Source: Neobacillus cucumis (GTDB lineage Bacteria > Bacillota > Bacilli > Bacillales > Cytobacillaceae). Taken from it: a DNA stretch of 64,000 nt. The DNA lies in assembly GCF_016908975.1 (NCBI RefSeq), contig NZ_JAFBEX010000021.1, positions 27,841 through 91,840 on the forward strand, written 5' to 3'. Positions 34,338 to 43,363 of this stretch are shown in pieces. The translations under genes were made by a program, and so were the position numbers. Position 1 is the stretch's first letter, and each line of letters begins with the position of its first letter. The notes beneath the pieces were generated by a model that worked only from the letters and a program-made list of their open reading frames with translations, had not been told where the DNA came from and made no database searches.

Positions 34338-36065
34338 TTAGCGGAAAAAGTTCGTTTTCGCAAGGTCAATGAGCTCGTTGCCATGCCCGTTCAAAACGGC
34401 TTTCATCATCCAAAGGCTAAAACCATGCGCCTGTTCAAATGTGATTTTTGGCGGAAAAGCCAATTCCTGACGATTTACAACGACATCAAGTAACACGGGT
34501 CCGTCATATTGCAGGGCACGCTGAATCGCTTCCTCCAGCTCTCCAGGATCCTCCACGCGAATTCCTTCAATACCCACCGCTTTCGCGACATCGGCAAAGT
34601 TGGGGTTATCAAGAGTGGTTCCTGCTTCCAATAAGCCCTGTGCTTTCATTTCAAGCTCGACGAAACTCAACGCACCGTTGTTAAATACGACTATTTTGAC
34701 GGGCAATTTATGCTGCCTAAGTGTGAGAAGATCACCCATCAGCATGGCAAGTCCTCCATCTCCAGAAAGAGAGATTACCTGGCGATCCGGCTGAGCAAGC
34801 TGTGCTCCAATCGCCTGTGGCAGGGCGTTTGCCATCGTTCCGTGATTAAAAGAACCTAACAACCGCCTTTGTCCGTTCATTTGCAGATAACGAGCAGCCC
34901 AAAGTGTCGGGGTTCCGACATCGCATGTAAAAACGGCGTTTTCACTTGCCAGATCACTGACGGCTTTCGTTAGATATTGAGGATGGATGGGTGTGCGACC
35001 TGGTTTTCCGGTTGCCAGTTCGTCCAAATCATCGCGGATTTTTCGAAAGTGGTCGGTTAATTTCTTCAGGTGGCTTCTATCCTGTGATTCTGTCAGATAA
35101 GGCAGCAGTGCCTCAATCGTTGCTTTCACATCACCACACAGCCCGTAGGTGAGATTGGTTCGACGACCGAGATGTCCTGGTTCAATATCGACCTGCAATA
35201 TGGTGGCATCTTTTGGATAGAATTGCCTGTATGGAAAATCGGTACCAAGCATCAGTAGGACATCGCATTCCTTAACCGCATGATAGCCGGATGAATAACC
35301 AATCAGGCCAGTTAGTCCGACATAGTAAGGATTATCATACTCCAGGTGTTCTTTCCCTCTTAATGCAATGACCATCGGTGATTGCAGTTTTTCGCAAAGC
35401 TGCATAAGCTGTGTGTGAGCCCCTGCACAGCCGGCTCCGCACAGCAGCGTGATGCGTTCGCCACGGTTCAAATAGTCCGCCAGCTGCTTTAACTCCGTTT
35501 CCGAAGGATGTATGACCGGCTGTGTCACATGAAGGACATGTTCAGGTACGGGGGTATCGTCTGCTTCATAGCCAGCGACGTCCCCTGGCAAAACAAGAAC
35601 GGAAACACCTTTACGCGAAACTGCATTCTGCATGGCGACGAGTACGGAGCGTGGCATTTGGTGAGCAGTCGTCACAACCTCACAGTAGTAGCTGCAGTCC
35701 TTAAATAGATGATCGGGACGTGTTTCCTGAAAAAAATTGGTGCCGATTTCGTAGCTAGGTATGTGTGCTGCAATGGCAAGGACAGGAACCCGGTTACGGT
35801 GACAGTCGTACAAGCCATTAATGAGGTGCATATTGCCAGGACCACTGCTTCCGGCGCACACAGCAATGCTTCCGGTCATGTCTGCATCGGCACCGGCTGC
35901 GAATGCGGCAACCTCTTCATGGCGGACATGAATCCATTCAATTTTTTCCGAACGCCGGATGGAATCGATGACGGCGTTCAGTGAGTCTCCTATAATACCA
36001 TAAACCCTTTTCACCCCTGCATTTAACAAGGCTTCAACGAGTGAATCCGCAATGGTTCGCTTCAT
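34338..36065 (-). CDS. poxB: PoxB-like thiamine-pyrophosphate pyruvate oxidase
   Basis: The 575-residue protein is a TPP-dependent oxidase with the three domains of the acetohydroxyacid synthase/pyruvate oxidase family. The catalytic Glu lies in RHEEVAAFAAGADA near 50; the TPP motif runs from GDGGLAMLMGDLLTLR to FNN in the C-terminal third. The C-terminus (FSLWMMKAVLNGHGNELIDL, then AKTNFFR) matches the lipid-binding tail of E. coli PoxB, so it probably decarboxylates pyruvate to acetate at the membrane with electrons going to quinone. Coding sequence is more GC-rich than neighbours. A remnant of a second copy's 3' end sits at 27480-27620. Regulation is not evident; in Bacillus the homologue YdaP is under general stress control, which is not testable here. 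Confidence 0.9.
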   Translation of the reverse strand: MKRTIADSLVEALLNAGVKRVYGIIGDSLNAVIDSIRRSEKIEWIHVRHEEVAAFAAGADADMTGSIAVCAGSSGPGNMHLINGLYDCHRNRVPVLAIAAHIPSYEIGTNFFQETRPDHLFKDCSYYCEVVTTAHQMPRSVLVAMQNAVSRKGVSVLVLPGDVAGYEADDTPVPEHVLHVTQPVIHPSETELKQLADYLNRGERITLLCGAGCAGAHTQLMQLCEKLQSPMVIALRGKEHLEYDNPYYVGLTGLIGYSSGYHAVKECDVLLMLGTDFPYRQFYPKDATILQVDIEPGHLGRRTNLTYGLCGDVKATIEALLPYLTESQDRSHLKKLTDHFRKIRDDLDELATGKPGRTPIHPQYLTKAVSDLASENAVFTCDVGTPTLWAARYLQMNGQRRLLGSFNHGTMANALPQAIGAQLAQPDRQVISLSGDGGLAMLMGDLLTLRQHKLPVKIVVFNNGALSFVELEMKAQGLLEAGTTLDNPNFADVAKAVGIEGIRVEDPGELEEAIQRALQYDGPVLLDVVVNRQELAFPPKITFEQAHGFSLWMMKAVLNGHGNELIDLAKTNFFR

Positions 36066-36240
36066 TCTATTTCTCCTTCGATTTTCACTTGGTATTTTTT
36101 ATATTTTTTTCCATGTTATTGGGTTTTATTCTGAATCTAAGGAATGTAGGAATTATGGTTCTGTTACCTCGACAGATTTCCAATCTGTATCTATTGCCCT
36201 CATCACTCTATAAGATAGAAAGTTTAGTAGGGAATCAATG

Positions 36241-36272
36241 AAAAAGGCTGTCCTTAAAAGGAACAGCCTTTA
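36241..36272 (-). terminator. Terminator of the COG4705-like gene
   Basis: AAAGGCTGTTCC and GGACAGCCTTT arms followed by a T tract on the minus strand, about 150 bp past the stop codon at 36425. The 36066-36424 spacer holds nothing else. Confidence 0.7.
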
Positions 36273-36424
36273 CTTCTTTTCATATGGCAATGTATTCGTT
36301 TCATCTCTTTTTTCCCAACAATGGCTTAAAAAATTGCCAAAATATCTATAAGGAAACCGTAAATCATTGCATCAAGTTTCTTATTGTTCTCTTCCACTAT
36401 GTTCAAAGAGGCCTTTTAAAATTT

Positions 36425-37963
36425 TTATTTATTTACACCATTTATCATATTGAGCGAATGGGTAAGTGCAGATTTGGACTTGCTCACATCAGGGCTTGAT
36501 GAACGTACTGCCGCTAACACAACGTCAATTGTTCCATCAATTTTTGTCCATGTTGTACCATCTATTTTCCTAAGTCTTGGCTCTGATGTATCCCATTGAT
36601 GTTCCAAATCGTCCGCACTTTTCTTTGCTAAAGCAAATTGGTTGGAGTTAACATCTTTTAGCATATTATTCTCAATTGTAGAGAAATCATTTAATTGACC
36701 AACTAATGTTGTGGAAGAAGCAGTATTCGTTACTTTATTTGCTGTGTTTAAGACGCCAAGTGAATGGTTAAGTGCTACTTTAGACTTGCTAGCATCAGGA
36801 TTAGATGAACGAGCAGCTGCTAAAACAATGTCAATTGTACCATCAATTTTTGTCCATGTGGTGCCATCGATTTTTCTAAGTTTTGCTTCCGATGTGTCCC
36901 ATTGATGTTCTAGATCATCTGCACTTGTTTTAGCGGAACTAAAGTTATTTGAGTTTACATCGGTTAGCATGTCATTTTCAATTTTAATAAAGCTTGTTAA
37001 TTGTCCACCTAATGTAGCTTGTGATGAAGTGGTTTGCGATGCTATATTATCGCTTCTCCATACATACCCCCCAATACCAACAACTAAGAAAACACACAGT
37101 GCCACTATGGTTTGGGTCAAAACATTTTTCTTGTTTCCATTTGTTTGTTCTGTATGTGCTGTTTCTCTCTTTGCATTGATATCAATTTTTGAAACCGCAA
37201 GAAAAACAATGATCGCTAAAATAGCTATCAGGAAAATGACACTCGTTACGGTTGTACCCAATCCTAACCCGCCATTCACTTTCGGTTGAGAAAGGAAATC
37301 TCCTATTGATGCGCCAAGTGGACGAGTCAAAATATACGCAATCCAAAATGCAAGTACCCCATCAAGTTTCAATTTCCATGCTAAGAATATACAAGCTATG
37401 ATCATAATGACTGTGATTCCTGTGTTTAGATAACCAAGACCGAGTTGTTCGGAATATAAGTCACCTACTGCAGTTCCAAGTGCAAAGGTGAATAGAATCG
37501 TTAGCCAGTAGAAAACTTCTCTTTTTTTGGTAAAAATCGAGTGTATCGAGAGAGTTTTTTCACTTAGATACCAAAAAAGGAAAGTTAATCCTAGCAGCAC
37601 CGAGAAAACAGCTGTACTGAGTTCAAGAGGTACACCTATACCATCTGTTAAATTATCCGTTACCAACGTTCCAAAAACACTTATAAGAACAACCGTTGTC
37701 CAATAAATGCCTGGAACGTATTTAGTTGCTCTGAATTGAAAAAACAGTACAATGAAAAACGCTATTCCCATAATGATGGTAGTCAGTGTTAAACCTATTC
37801 CAAGGTTGAAATTTATGAAATCAGCAAACGTTTCACCGACAGTTGTACATAATACTTTGATGATCCAGAAGAAAATAGTAACCTGCGGTACCTTGCTTAA
37901 CAACTGTTTAATGACTGGTTCTTCCTGCATCGTTTCCTCAGCGACTGATAATTTTTTTGACAA
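36425..37963 (-). CDS. COG4705-like membrane protein with two tandem C-terminal domains
   Basis: The product is about 512 residues from a TTG at 37963, chosen because AAAGGAG lies 9 nt upstream; an ATG overlaps the ribosome site itself. Residues 20-270 hold eight hydrophobic helices with the COG4705 pattern (TTVGETFADFINFNLGIGL and ILTRPLGASIGDFLSQPK, repeated acidic half-motifs). After a further membrane helix (about 285-305) come two copies of a 97-residue soluble domain, IENDMLTDVNSNNFSSAKTS, DDLEHQWDTSEAKLRKIDGT, TWTKIDGTIDIVLAA, nearly identical to each other. They should lie outside the cell. Function is unknown; the domain resembles helical metal- or ligand-binding modules, but I cannot name it. 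Confidence 0.75.
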   Translation of the reverse strand: MSKKLSVAEETMQEEPVIKQLLSKVPQVTIFFWIIKVLCTTVGETFADFINFNLGIGLTLTTIIMGIAFFIVLFFQFRATKYVPGIYWTTVVLISVFGTLVTDNLTDGIGVPLELSTAVFSVLLGLTFLFWYLSEKTLSIHSIFTKKREVFYWLTILFTFALGTAVGDLYSEQLGLGYLNTGITVIMIIACIFLAWKLKLDGVLAFWIAYILTRPLGASIGDFLSQPKVNGGLGLGTTVTSVIFLIAILAIIVFLAVSKIDINAKRETAHTEQTNGNKKNVLTQTIVALCVFLVVGIGGYVWRSDNIASQTTSSQATLGGQLTSFIKIENDMLTDVNSNNFSSAKTSADDLEHQWDTSEAKLRKIDGTTWTKIDGTIDIVLAAARSSNPDASKSKVALNHSLGVLNTANKVTNTASSTTLVGQLNDFSTIENNMLKDVNSNQFALAKKSADDLEHQWDTSEPRLRKIDGTTWTKIDGTIDVVLAAVRSSSPDVSKSKSALTHSLNMINGVNK

Positions 37964-38181
37964 AAAACTCATCTCCTTTTTGTAAGCATCATTAATAAAA
38001 CTTTTTTGGAATGCAATCAACAAATTTAACTATAATAGATTGGTATTGAGTTTTTATTAAAAATCAATTAATCAAATATTAAGTGTCTATTAAGTTCCAA
38101 TTTTTTTTATTGTTGGCAACTGTTTTAATATATTGTTAATCCCATACCCTTATCTGATCTGCATTGTTCCCCCCCAAGGCG

Positions 38182-38208
38182 AAACCCCCAATCGGGGTTT
38201 TTTCTTTT
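38182..38208 (+). terminator. Hairpin with T tract in the divergent spacer
   Basis: AAACCCC and GGGGTTT form a 7-bp stem followed by TTTCTTTTT. No plus-strand gene precedes it directly, so it may belong to a leader RNA of the DedA gene 120 bp downstream. Confidence 0.6.
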
Positions 38209-38329
38209 TAAACGAAATTAAGAAAAATTTAATCAAAAACTAAGTTGAAAATTGCAGTTATTATGGGAGACTGTTAGATAGTTATGGTCAAAATTTTTGC
38301 AAAAAAAGTATTTTAAGGGAGAGTTTAAA

Positions 38330-38947
38330 GTGAGTATCTTACATCATTTGGGAGACATAGTCATAAATTGGATTAATTCCATTGGATATTGGGGGATCCT
38401 TTTAGGAATGGTTTTGGAAAGTACCTGTATTCCAATTCCCAGCGAAGTGATTATGCCTTTTGGTGGTTATTTAGTCTCAACAGGGCATCTAAATATGATA
38501 GGAGTTATATTGATTGGAACACTAGGAAATATCATCGGTTCTTTCATTGCATATGCGATTGGACTTTGGGGTGGAAAAAGATTCATCGACCGCTTTGGGA
38601 AATATGTATTTTTGTCAAAAAAACATTTAGAATCGGCTGAAATGTGGTTCGATAAACGTGGGGAAATTACAGTATTTGTTTCACGTATTTTGCCAGCCAT
38701 TCGTACTTTTATTTCTTTACCAGCAGGAATTGCACGAATGTCCCTTAGTAAATTTTTAATATACACTGCCATTGGTAGTGTAATTTGGTCTTCCATTTTA
38801 ACTTATGTAGGATATGTGCTAGGTAACAATTGGGAACATATTCAAAATATCTTACATCCTATTGCTTATTTGGTTGCCATAATCGTGTTCTTTATTTTAG
38901 TTTTCTTAGCTATAAAAGTTATTAAAAGCAGAAAGGCATCAGCATAA
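38330..38947 (+). CDS. DedA-family membrane protein
   Basis: The 205-residue protein starts at GTG (38330) with GGGAGA 8 nt upstream. Signatures are MVLESTCIPIPSEVIMPFGGYL near the N-terminus and SRILPAIRTFISLPAGIARM in the middle; the C-terminus is a membrane helix. DedA proteins act as scramblases or flippases for undecaprenyl phosphate and other lipids. It is followed by a PAP2 phosphatase that would produce undecaprenyl phosphate and by a glycolipid transferase, so the three genes together point to envelope lipid traffic. Each has its own terminator, so they are not a single operon. Confidence 0.9.
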   Translation: MSILHHLGDIVINWINSIGYWGILLGMVLESTCIPIPSEVIMPFGGYLVSTGHLNMIGVILIGTLGNIIGSFIAYAIGLWGGKRFIDRFGKYVFLSKKHLESAEMWFDKRGEITVFVSRILPAIRTFISLPAGIARMSLSKFLIYTAIGSVIWSSILTYVGYVLGNNWEHIQNILHPIAYLVAIIVFFILVFLAIKVIKSRKASA

Positions 38948-38964
38948 TATAGTTTTCGTTTGGA

Positions 38965-38998
38965 AAGCAATGCTTCTGGAATAGCATTGCTTTTTTTG
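38965..38998 (+). terminator. Terminator of the DedA gene
   Basis: AAGCAATGCT and AGCATTGCTT form a perfect 10-bp stem followed by a run of T. Confidence 0.9.
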
Positions 38999-39198
38999 AT
39001 ACAACCATAAGAAAACAGAGTACTTATAAATAATTTTTGGTCTTAATGGATTTTTAATGTTTTTTTAAGTCAACAAAAAGGTTATTTTGATATTATTTAT
39101 CTTGCCCATTTTTGGTGGCAGGAACGAATATTCTCTAGCAAAAATGAGATTTTTTCTTCAAATGTTCAATAAAATTCAGATAGAAATGAGGAACTGGA

Positions 39199-39780
39199 GT
39201 GAATTACGAATTATTTCAGGCAATCAATCAAAATGCTGGCCATCATCCCTTTTTAGATGGATTAATGGTTTTCTTTACTCAATTTGCCTTTCCAATTTTT
39301 GCCTTAGTTTTACTACTAATGTGGTTTTTGGGAAAAGAAAAAGAAAAATATACGGTTGTATACGCAGCGATCACCGCTGTGATTGGTTTGGTTATTAATT
39401 CTGTCTTAGGTCATATCTTTTATGAAAATCGTCCATTTGTCACCCATCATGTGCATCTTCTGGTACAGCATGCAAAAGATTCTTCGTTCCCTAGTGACCA
39501 TGCAACGGGTACATTTTCCATTGCTTTAGCGATATTATGGAGGAAACATCGTAAGATTGGAATGGGTATGCTCTTGTTTGCTATTTGTACAGGAATTTCC
39601 CGTGTTTATGTAGGAAACCATTATCCTTTTGATGTACTAGCAAGCATCATCGTATCACTTGTAGTAAGCGGACTTGTTTTTGCATTACAATCCGTTTTTG
39701 CACCAATTGGTCGTGCTATGATCAACATTTACAATCATATTCCATTGGTACCCAAAAACGCACAAAGCATTTCCAAATAA
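39199..39780 (+). CDS. PAP2 undecaprenyl-diphosphatase (BcrC type)
   Basis: The 193-residue membrane protein has the three PAP2 phosphatase motifs: YENRPFVTHH (KxxxxxxRP variant), SSFPSDHATG (PSGH) and SRVYVGNHYPFDV (SRxxxxxHxxxD). These mark a BcrC-like undecaprenyl pyrophosphate phosphatase that recycles the peptidoglycan lipid carrier and gives bacitracin tolerance. The start is GTG at 39199 with GAGG upstream. The catalytic sites face the outside of the membrane. Between the DedA gene and a glycosyltransferase gene; a terminator follows. Confidence 0.9.
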   Translation: MNYELFQAINQNAGHHPFLDGLMVFFTQFAFPIFALVLLLMWFLGKEKEKYTVVYAAITAVIGLVINSVLGHIFYENRPFVTHHVHLLVQHAKDSSFPSDHATGTFSIALAILWRKHRKIGMGMLLFAICTGISRVYVGNHYPFDVLASIIVSLVVSGLVFALQSVFAPIGRAMINIYNHIPLVPKNAQSISK

Positions 39781-39797
39781 AATTTAATTTAAGAAAT

Positions 39798-39829
39798 AAA
39801 ACATCGGTTTTTTTTACCGATGTTTTTTT
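39798..39829 (+). terminator. Terminator of the PAP2 gene
   Basis: AAACATCGGT and ACCGATGTTT form a perfect 10-bp stem followed by TTTTT. Confidence 0.88.
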
Positions 39830-39999
39830 ATTATCTATTCATTGGATCGTTGTTGGGATACTTGGTAGGCAATGTATTTAAAAAATGAATTGTAAAATGT
39901 TCCTAATCAACACTAAGAATTTATAAAACCAAACTGGCTAAATTAATTTTAAGGGTGTTAAATACAATACAATTCATCCGTGGAGGAAAGGTGGGTACT

Positions 40000-41220
40000 T
40001 TGAATAAAAAAATCCTAATTATTTCTTCCGATTTTACTGGCCACGGGCATAAAAGCATTGCTGAATCCTTACAAGAAAAAATTGGTGAAAATGCTCAAAT
40101 ACAAATACATGTGGTGGATGGCTTCTCATTAGGAGGATCCACATTATTAAATATTGGTAAATCTTATGGTCCAATAACAAGATATTCTGCCCAATTATGG
40201 AATGCCATATGGCATGTTTCTGCATTAAATTCTTATGCCATCGACAAAGGTGTAGAAAATCTTATTAAAGATGATTTCTTGACTTTGTTGGATGAGGTAA
40301 ATCCAGATGTAATCTTGTCTATTCACCCAAACTTTAATGGTTCCATCATAAATATTTTAAGAAAAGAAAGAATTCAAATTCCTTTTGGAACGTTTATTGC
40401 GGATTTGGTTAATATTTATCCATTATGGTGCGATCCTAGAGTTGACTTTATTTTAAGTCCGACTAAGGAAGCCATGCTAAAATGCTTAGAATATGGCGTT
40501 TGTAAAGAAAAAGTACATGTAATGGGATTCCCTGTTCGAGAGCGGTTCTTAAGGTCTCAAAGAAAACCTTTTGAAATGAAATCTGAACTTAACTTTTTAA
40601 TGATGAGTGGCGGCGAAGGCGTAGGGGATATGAATGCGATTGCGGAAAACCTGCTGAATCACTTTGATTGCAACGTAACCATCATAGCGGGAAGAAACGA
40701 AACCTTAAAAGCAGAATTAGAAAGCTCTCTGAAGCCTCGTTTTGATAAGCGTGTAGACGTTTTAGGGTTTACCAAGAACATTCAGGATCTCATGCTTGCT
40801 GCCGATATTGGCATCATGAGAGGGAGCCCGAATACCATGTTCGAAGGTGTAGCAACCAATTTACCAATGATTATTACAGGTGCTCTGCCAGGACAGGAAA
40901 AAGATAATCCATCTTTTGCAGAAAAACATCATTTAGGGGTTTATTGTCCAGACAACGAAAATCTTAAATCGATTATCGATGAGTTACTGGAAAATGATGG
41001 AGAAAAGTTAAAAAAGATTATGGAATCCCAAAGAGACTTTATCAATCCAAATGCTGCACAGGATATTTTGGATTTCTTAACTACTGCTGAAAAAGCAAAG
41101 TTGATGTCAAGGCAGAGAAGAAGAACTCCTTTTGTTCTTGCTACAAGGAAGTCATATAAAAGGTTCAAACGGAGAAAGCCTTTAAAGAAATTAATTCGCA
41201 GAGCCAAATTGGCTTTATAA
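40000..41220 (+). CDS. GT28-family glycosyltransferase (UgtP/MGDG synthase-like)
   Basis: The product has 406 residues from a TTG at 40000, selected because GTGGAGGAAAGGTGGG precedes it; the frame is open to 39955. The N-terminal domain begins KKILIISSDFTGHGHKSIAESL, the classic start of monogalactosyl-diacylglycerol synthase-like proteins. The C-terminal donor-binding domain contains MMSGGEGVGD, VDVLGFTKNIQDLMLAADI and MRGSPNTMFEGVATNLPMI. The last 45 residues are very basic (RQRRRTPFVL, KRFKRRKPLKKLIRRAK), suited to binding acidic lipids. It would add sugar to diacylglycerol or a similar lipid at the inner membrane face. Confidence 0.88.
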   Translation: MNKKILIISSDFTGHGHKSIAESLQEKIGENAQIQIHVVDGFSLGGSTLLNIGKSYGPITRYSAQLWNAIWHVSALNSYAIDKGVENLIKDDFLTLLDEVNPDVILSIHPNFNGSIINILRKERIQIPFGTFIADLVNIYPLWCDPRVDFILSPTKEAMLKCLEYGVCKEKVHVMGFPVRERFLRSQRKPFEMKSELNFLMMSGGEGVGDMNAIAENLLNHFDCNVTIIAGRNETLKAELESSLKPRFDKRVDVLGFTKNIQDLMLAADIGIMRGSPNTMFEGVATNLPMIITGALPGQEKDNPSFAEKHHLGVYCPDNENLKSIIDELLENDGEKLKKIMESQRDFINPNAAQDILDFLTTAEKAKLMSRQRRRTPFVLATRKSYKRFKRRKPLKKLIRRAKLAL

Positions 41221-41302
41221 ACTGAAGATGAATGCAAAGCGGCTGAGAAAATCTTAAAGGATTCCGTTTTCGGGTACTTTTTTATTTAAAGAAATAAGAA
41301 TT

Positions 41303-41338
41303 GACGTATGAATTGGCATACGTCTTTTTCTTTTTTAT
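41303..41338 (+). terminator. Terminator of the GT28 gene
   Basis: GACGTATG and CATACGTC form a perfect 8-bp stem followed by TTTTTCTTTTTT. Confidence 0.85.
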
Positions 41339-41549
41339 CAAGGTTTTCTACGAAATTCCATTACCTTTACATAGAAATGGACATCATTATTATTATGGAC
41401 AATAAGTATTGTACCATTAACAAAGTGTCTCCAAACTTCTGTCGTTTGCAGTACCGTTTTGAGTACCAATTTTATTGATCTTTAGCTGCATCTAGGATTC
41501 AGTGGTGTCGCACTTATCGGTTGGGGGATCAGTTTAAGCACCCTATCAG

Positions 41550-41745
41550 ATAAATAAACGGAAAAATTCCGCTTAAGTAGGAACTATTATTAAAAAAAGC
41601 TTAAATAGACGGAGAGATTCCGCCTATTGCCTCGAAAAATGCGAAAATAAGGAATTTTGCTTTGCATAACCGGAAATCCTCCGCTTATTTACCCCAAAAC
41701 GAGCTCCATGCTACATCTAACCGGAAAATCTCCGCTTATTTCACC
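41550..41745. repeat. Dispersed palindrome-array element, copy 3
   Basis: Four palindromes (for example AAACGGAAAAATTCCGCTTA) are centred near 41566, 41616, 41677 and 41728, spaced 50, 61 and 51 bp, the same rhythm as copy 1. The sequence between them is more diverged. The rest of 41339-41918 has no gene I can support. Confidence 0.72.
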
Positions 41746-41918
41746 TTTCGCTAGTTACTCGAATAAGGTCAAGATATCTTATCAAAAGGGAGTGAGGTTT
41801 TACTTTTTTATATACCAATAATGATGCAATACGACTGTCATTTCGGCACCTATTTTAAGAAAGACACCTCAAAACGGAACCCTTTAAAAAATTCTCAGCC
41901 CTTTTTGATTTAACTCCC

Positions 41919-42170
41919 CTACCAAAAAATATCGTCCATAGGCGGAATCGGTTTATTTTCTATTTTCCTTACTTCATCTGTTATGTCTTCTGTACCATCC
42001 ACCATTACCATTTCAATGAATGTTCTACGATAGCCCGTTTCATGCTTTATGCTTTGTATGTACTTGTGGGCAACGTTCGCAAATTCTTTTTTATTCCTCG
42101 CTGAAAAACGTCCTCTAACAGCTAGCCCCGTTCCTTCAATATTTAAATGTACTTCCAGGTTAAACTCCAT
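41919..42170 (-). CDS. Small protein under a LexA-box promoter, 83 residues
   Basis: MEFNLEVHLNIEGTGLAVRG starts at 42170 with AAGGTG 7 nt upstream; the frame is open to 42185. The protein is an alternating strand/helix domain ending PIPPMDDIFW, without membrane segments or recognised motif. Just upstream lies a perfect GAAC-N4-GTTC box touching a TATAAT, so expression is probably induced by DNA damage. I do not recognise the family. Confidence 0.65.
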   Translation of the reverse strand: MEFNLEVHLNIEGTGLAVRGRFSARNKKEFANVAHKYIQSIKHETGYRRTFIEMVMVDGTEDITDEVRKIENKPIPPMDDIFW

Positions 42171-42201
42171 TTTTAACACCTTCAAATTATTATTTACGTT
42201 T

Positions 42202-42219
42202 ATTATAGAACAAACGTTC
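42202..42219 (-). promoter_or_regulatory. LexA (SOS) box overlapping a promoter
   Basis: GAACGTTTGTTC (42219-42208 on the minus strand) is a perfect GAAC-N4-GTTC box, directly followed by TATAAT (42207-42202), about 30 bp before the ATG of the 83-residue gene. Confidence 0.7.
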
Positions 42220-42230
42220 TGTTTTGTTGC

Positions 42231-42312
42231 AAAAAAAGCCTGAAATTATTTTTCTAAGCTTGTCTTATTCATGGGTTATACTCCCGTCTTATCCAATACG
42301 TATGATAGAATG
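42231..42312 (+). repeat. 82-bp dispersed leader element, copy 2
   Basis: Matches 7279-7360, with the same small stem, the CATGGG-TATACTCCCGT core and the GATAGAATG end. It lies 27 bp before the AAA ATPase gene. Confidence 0.55.
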
Positions 42313-42338
42313 ATTTTAAAAAGTAAGGTAGTTGATAC

Positions 42339-43085
42339 ATGGTGATAGATTCCCCCTATATAAGAAGCGTCGTTTTAAGGAGAGACGATGTACCCGCATT
42401 TACTGAATATCCTTTTAATCTGCCAAGTATAAGGACCCTAAATCAGCTTACCTTTCATCCCAAGGTTACCTACCTAATCGGTGAGAACGGAATGGGAAAA
42501 TCTACTTTATTGGAGGCAATTGCCGTTGCCTTAGGTTTTAATCCTGAGGGTGGATCCTTTACCTTCAACTTTTCTACGTTTGATTCCCATTCTGAATTAA
42601 CAAACTATTTAAAACTGATCAAGGGCATTGATAAGCCAAAAGACGGTTTCTTCTTACGAGCTGAAAGCTTTTATAATGTAGCCTCTAATATTGAGGAATT
42701 GGATCAGGGTGGTGGAGGTCCGAAAATCATCAATTCTTTTGGCGGACAATCTCTTCATGAACAATCACATGGAGAAGCCTTCTTCTCCACCTTTATACAC
42801 CGATTTGGAGGAAATGGAATTTATATACTGGATGAACCTGAAGCTGCACTCTCCCCCTTGCGGCAAATGTCAATGGTTACGAGAATACATGACTTGGTCA
42901 ATCAACATTCCCAACTCATTATTGCTACCCATTCACCCATTATTATGTCGTATCCAGACTCAATCATCTATGAGTTAAGTGAAGAAGGAATCCAAGAGAA
43001 AAAACTTGAAGAAACCAATCATTTTCAGATTATGAAACAGTTTTTAAATGACCCTAAGAGAATGCTTCATCATCTTCTGGAATAA
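42339..43085 (+). CDS. Stand-alone AAA family ATPase (AAA_21-like)
   Basis: The 248-residue protein is a minimal ABC/SMC-type ATPase: Walker A GENGMGKST (about 50-58), signature-like SHGEAFFSTF, Walker B YILDEPEAALSP and the switch IIATHSPIIM. There is no insertion domain, membrane segment or fused nuclease. Proteins of this sort are often annotated as ATP-binding protein YbhF-like or AAA_21; some act with a nuclease partner in defence, but no partner gene is adjacent. The start codon is ATG with no strong ribosome site (AAGGTAG). The 82-bp element precedes it. Confidence 0.8.
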   Translation: MVIDSPYIRSVVLRRDDVPAFTEYPFNLPSIRTLNQLTFHPKVTYLIGENGMGKSTLLEAIAVALGFNPEGGSFTFNFSTFDSHSELTNYLKLIKGIDKPKDGFFLRAESFYNVASNIEELDQGGGGPKIINSFGGQSLHEQSHGEAFFSTFIHRFGGNGIYILDEPEAALSPLRQMSMVTRIHDLVNQHSQLIIATHSPIIMSYPDSIIYELSEEGIQEKKLEETNHFQIMKQFLNDPKRMLHHLLE

Positions 43086-43363
43086 GGCACCACCCTATTT
43101 CAATTGGGTGAGGATTCAGTAGACTCCGATTAAATTTTGATCCTATCATTGTAAAAATTAGCTATGTCTAATGATATGGATAAGTTAAGTGTACAGGTAA
43201 TGCTGTAACCAATTTATTTGAAGATTTTAACATGAATTTTTAAATGAATTGGATAAGAATACTAAAAAAGATGAATTTAATTTTTTCTATTTTCATGAAA
43301 TTCATCTAATGATGTTTTTTGTGCTATCATACTAATGGTATATCTTAATCTGGAGGAGAAATC

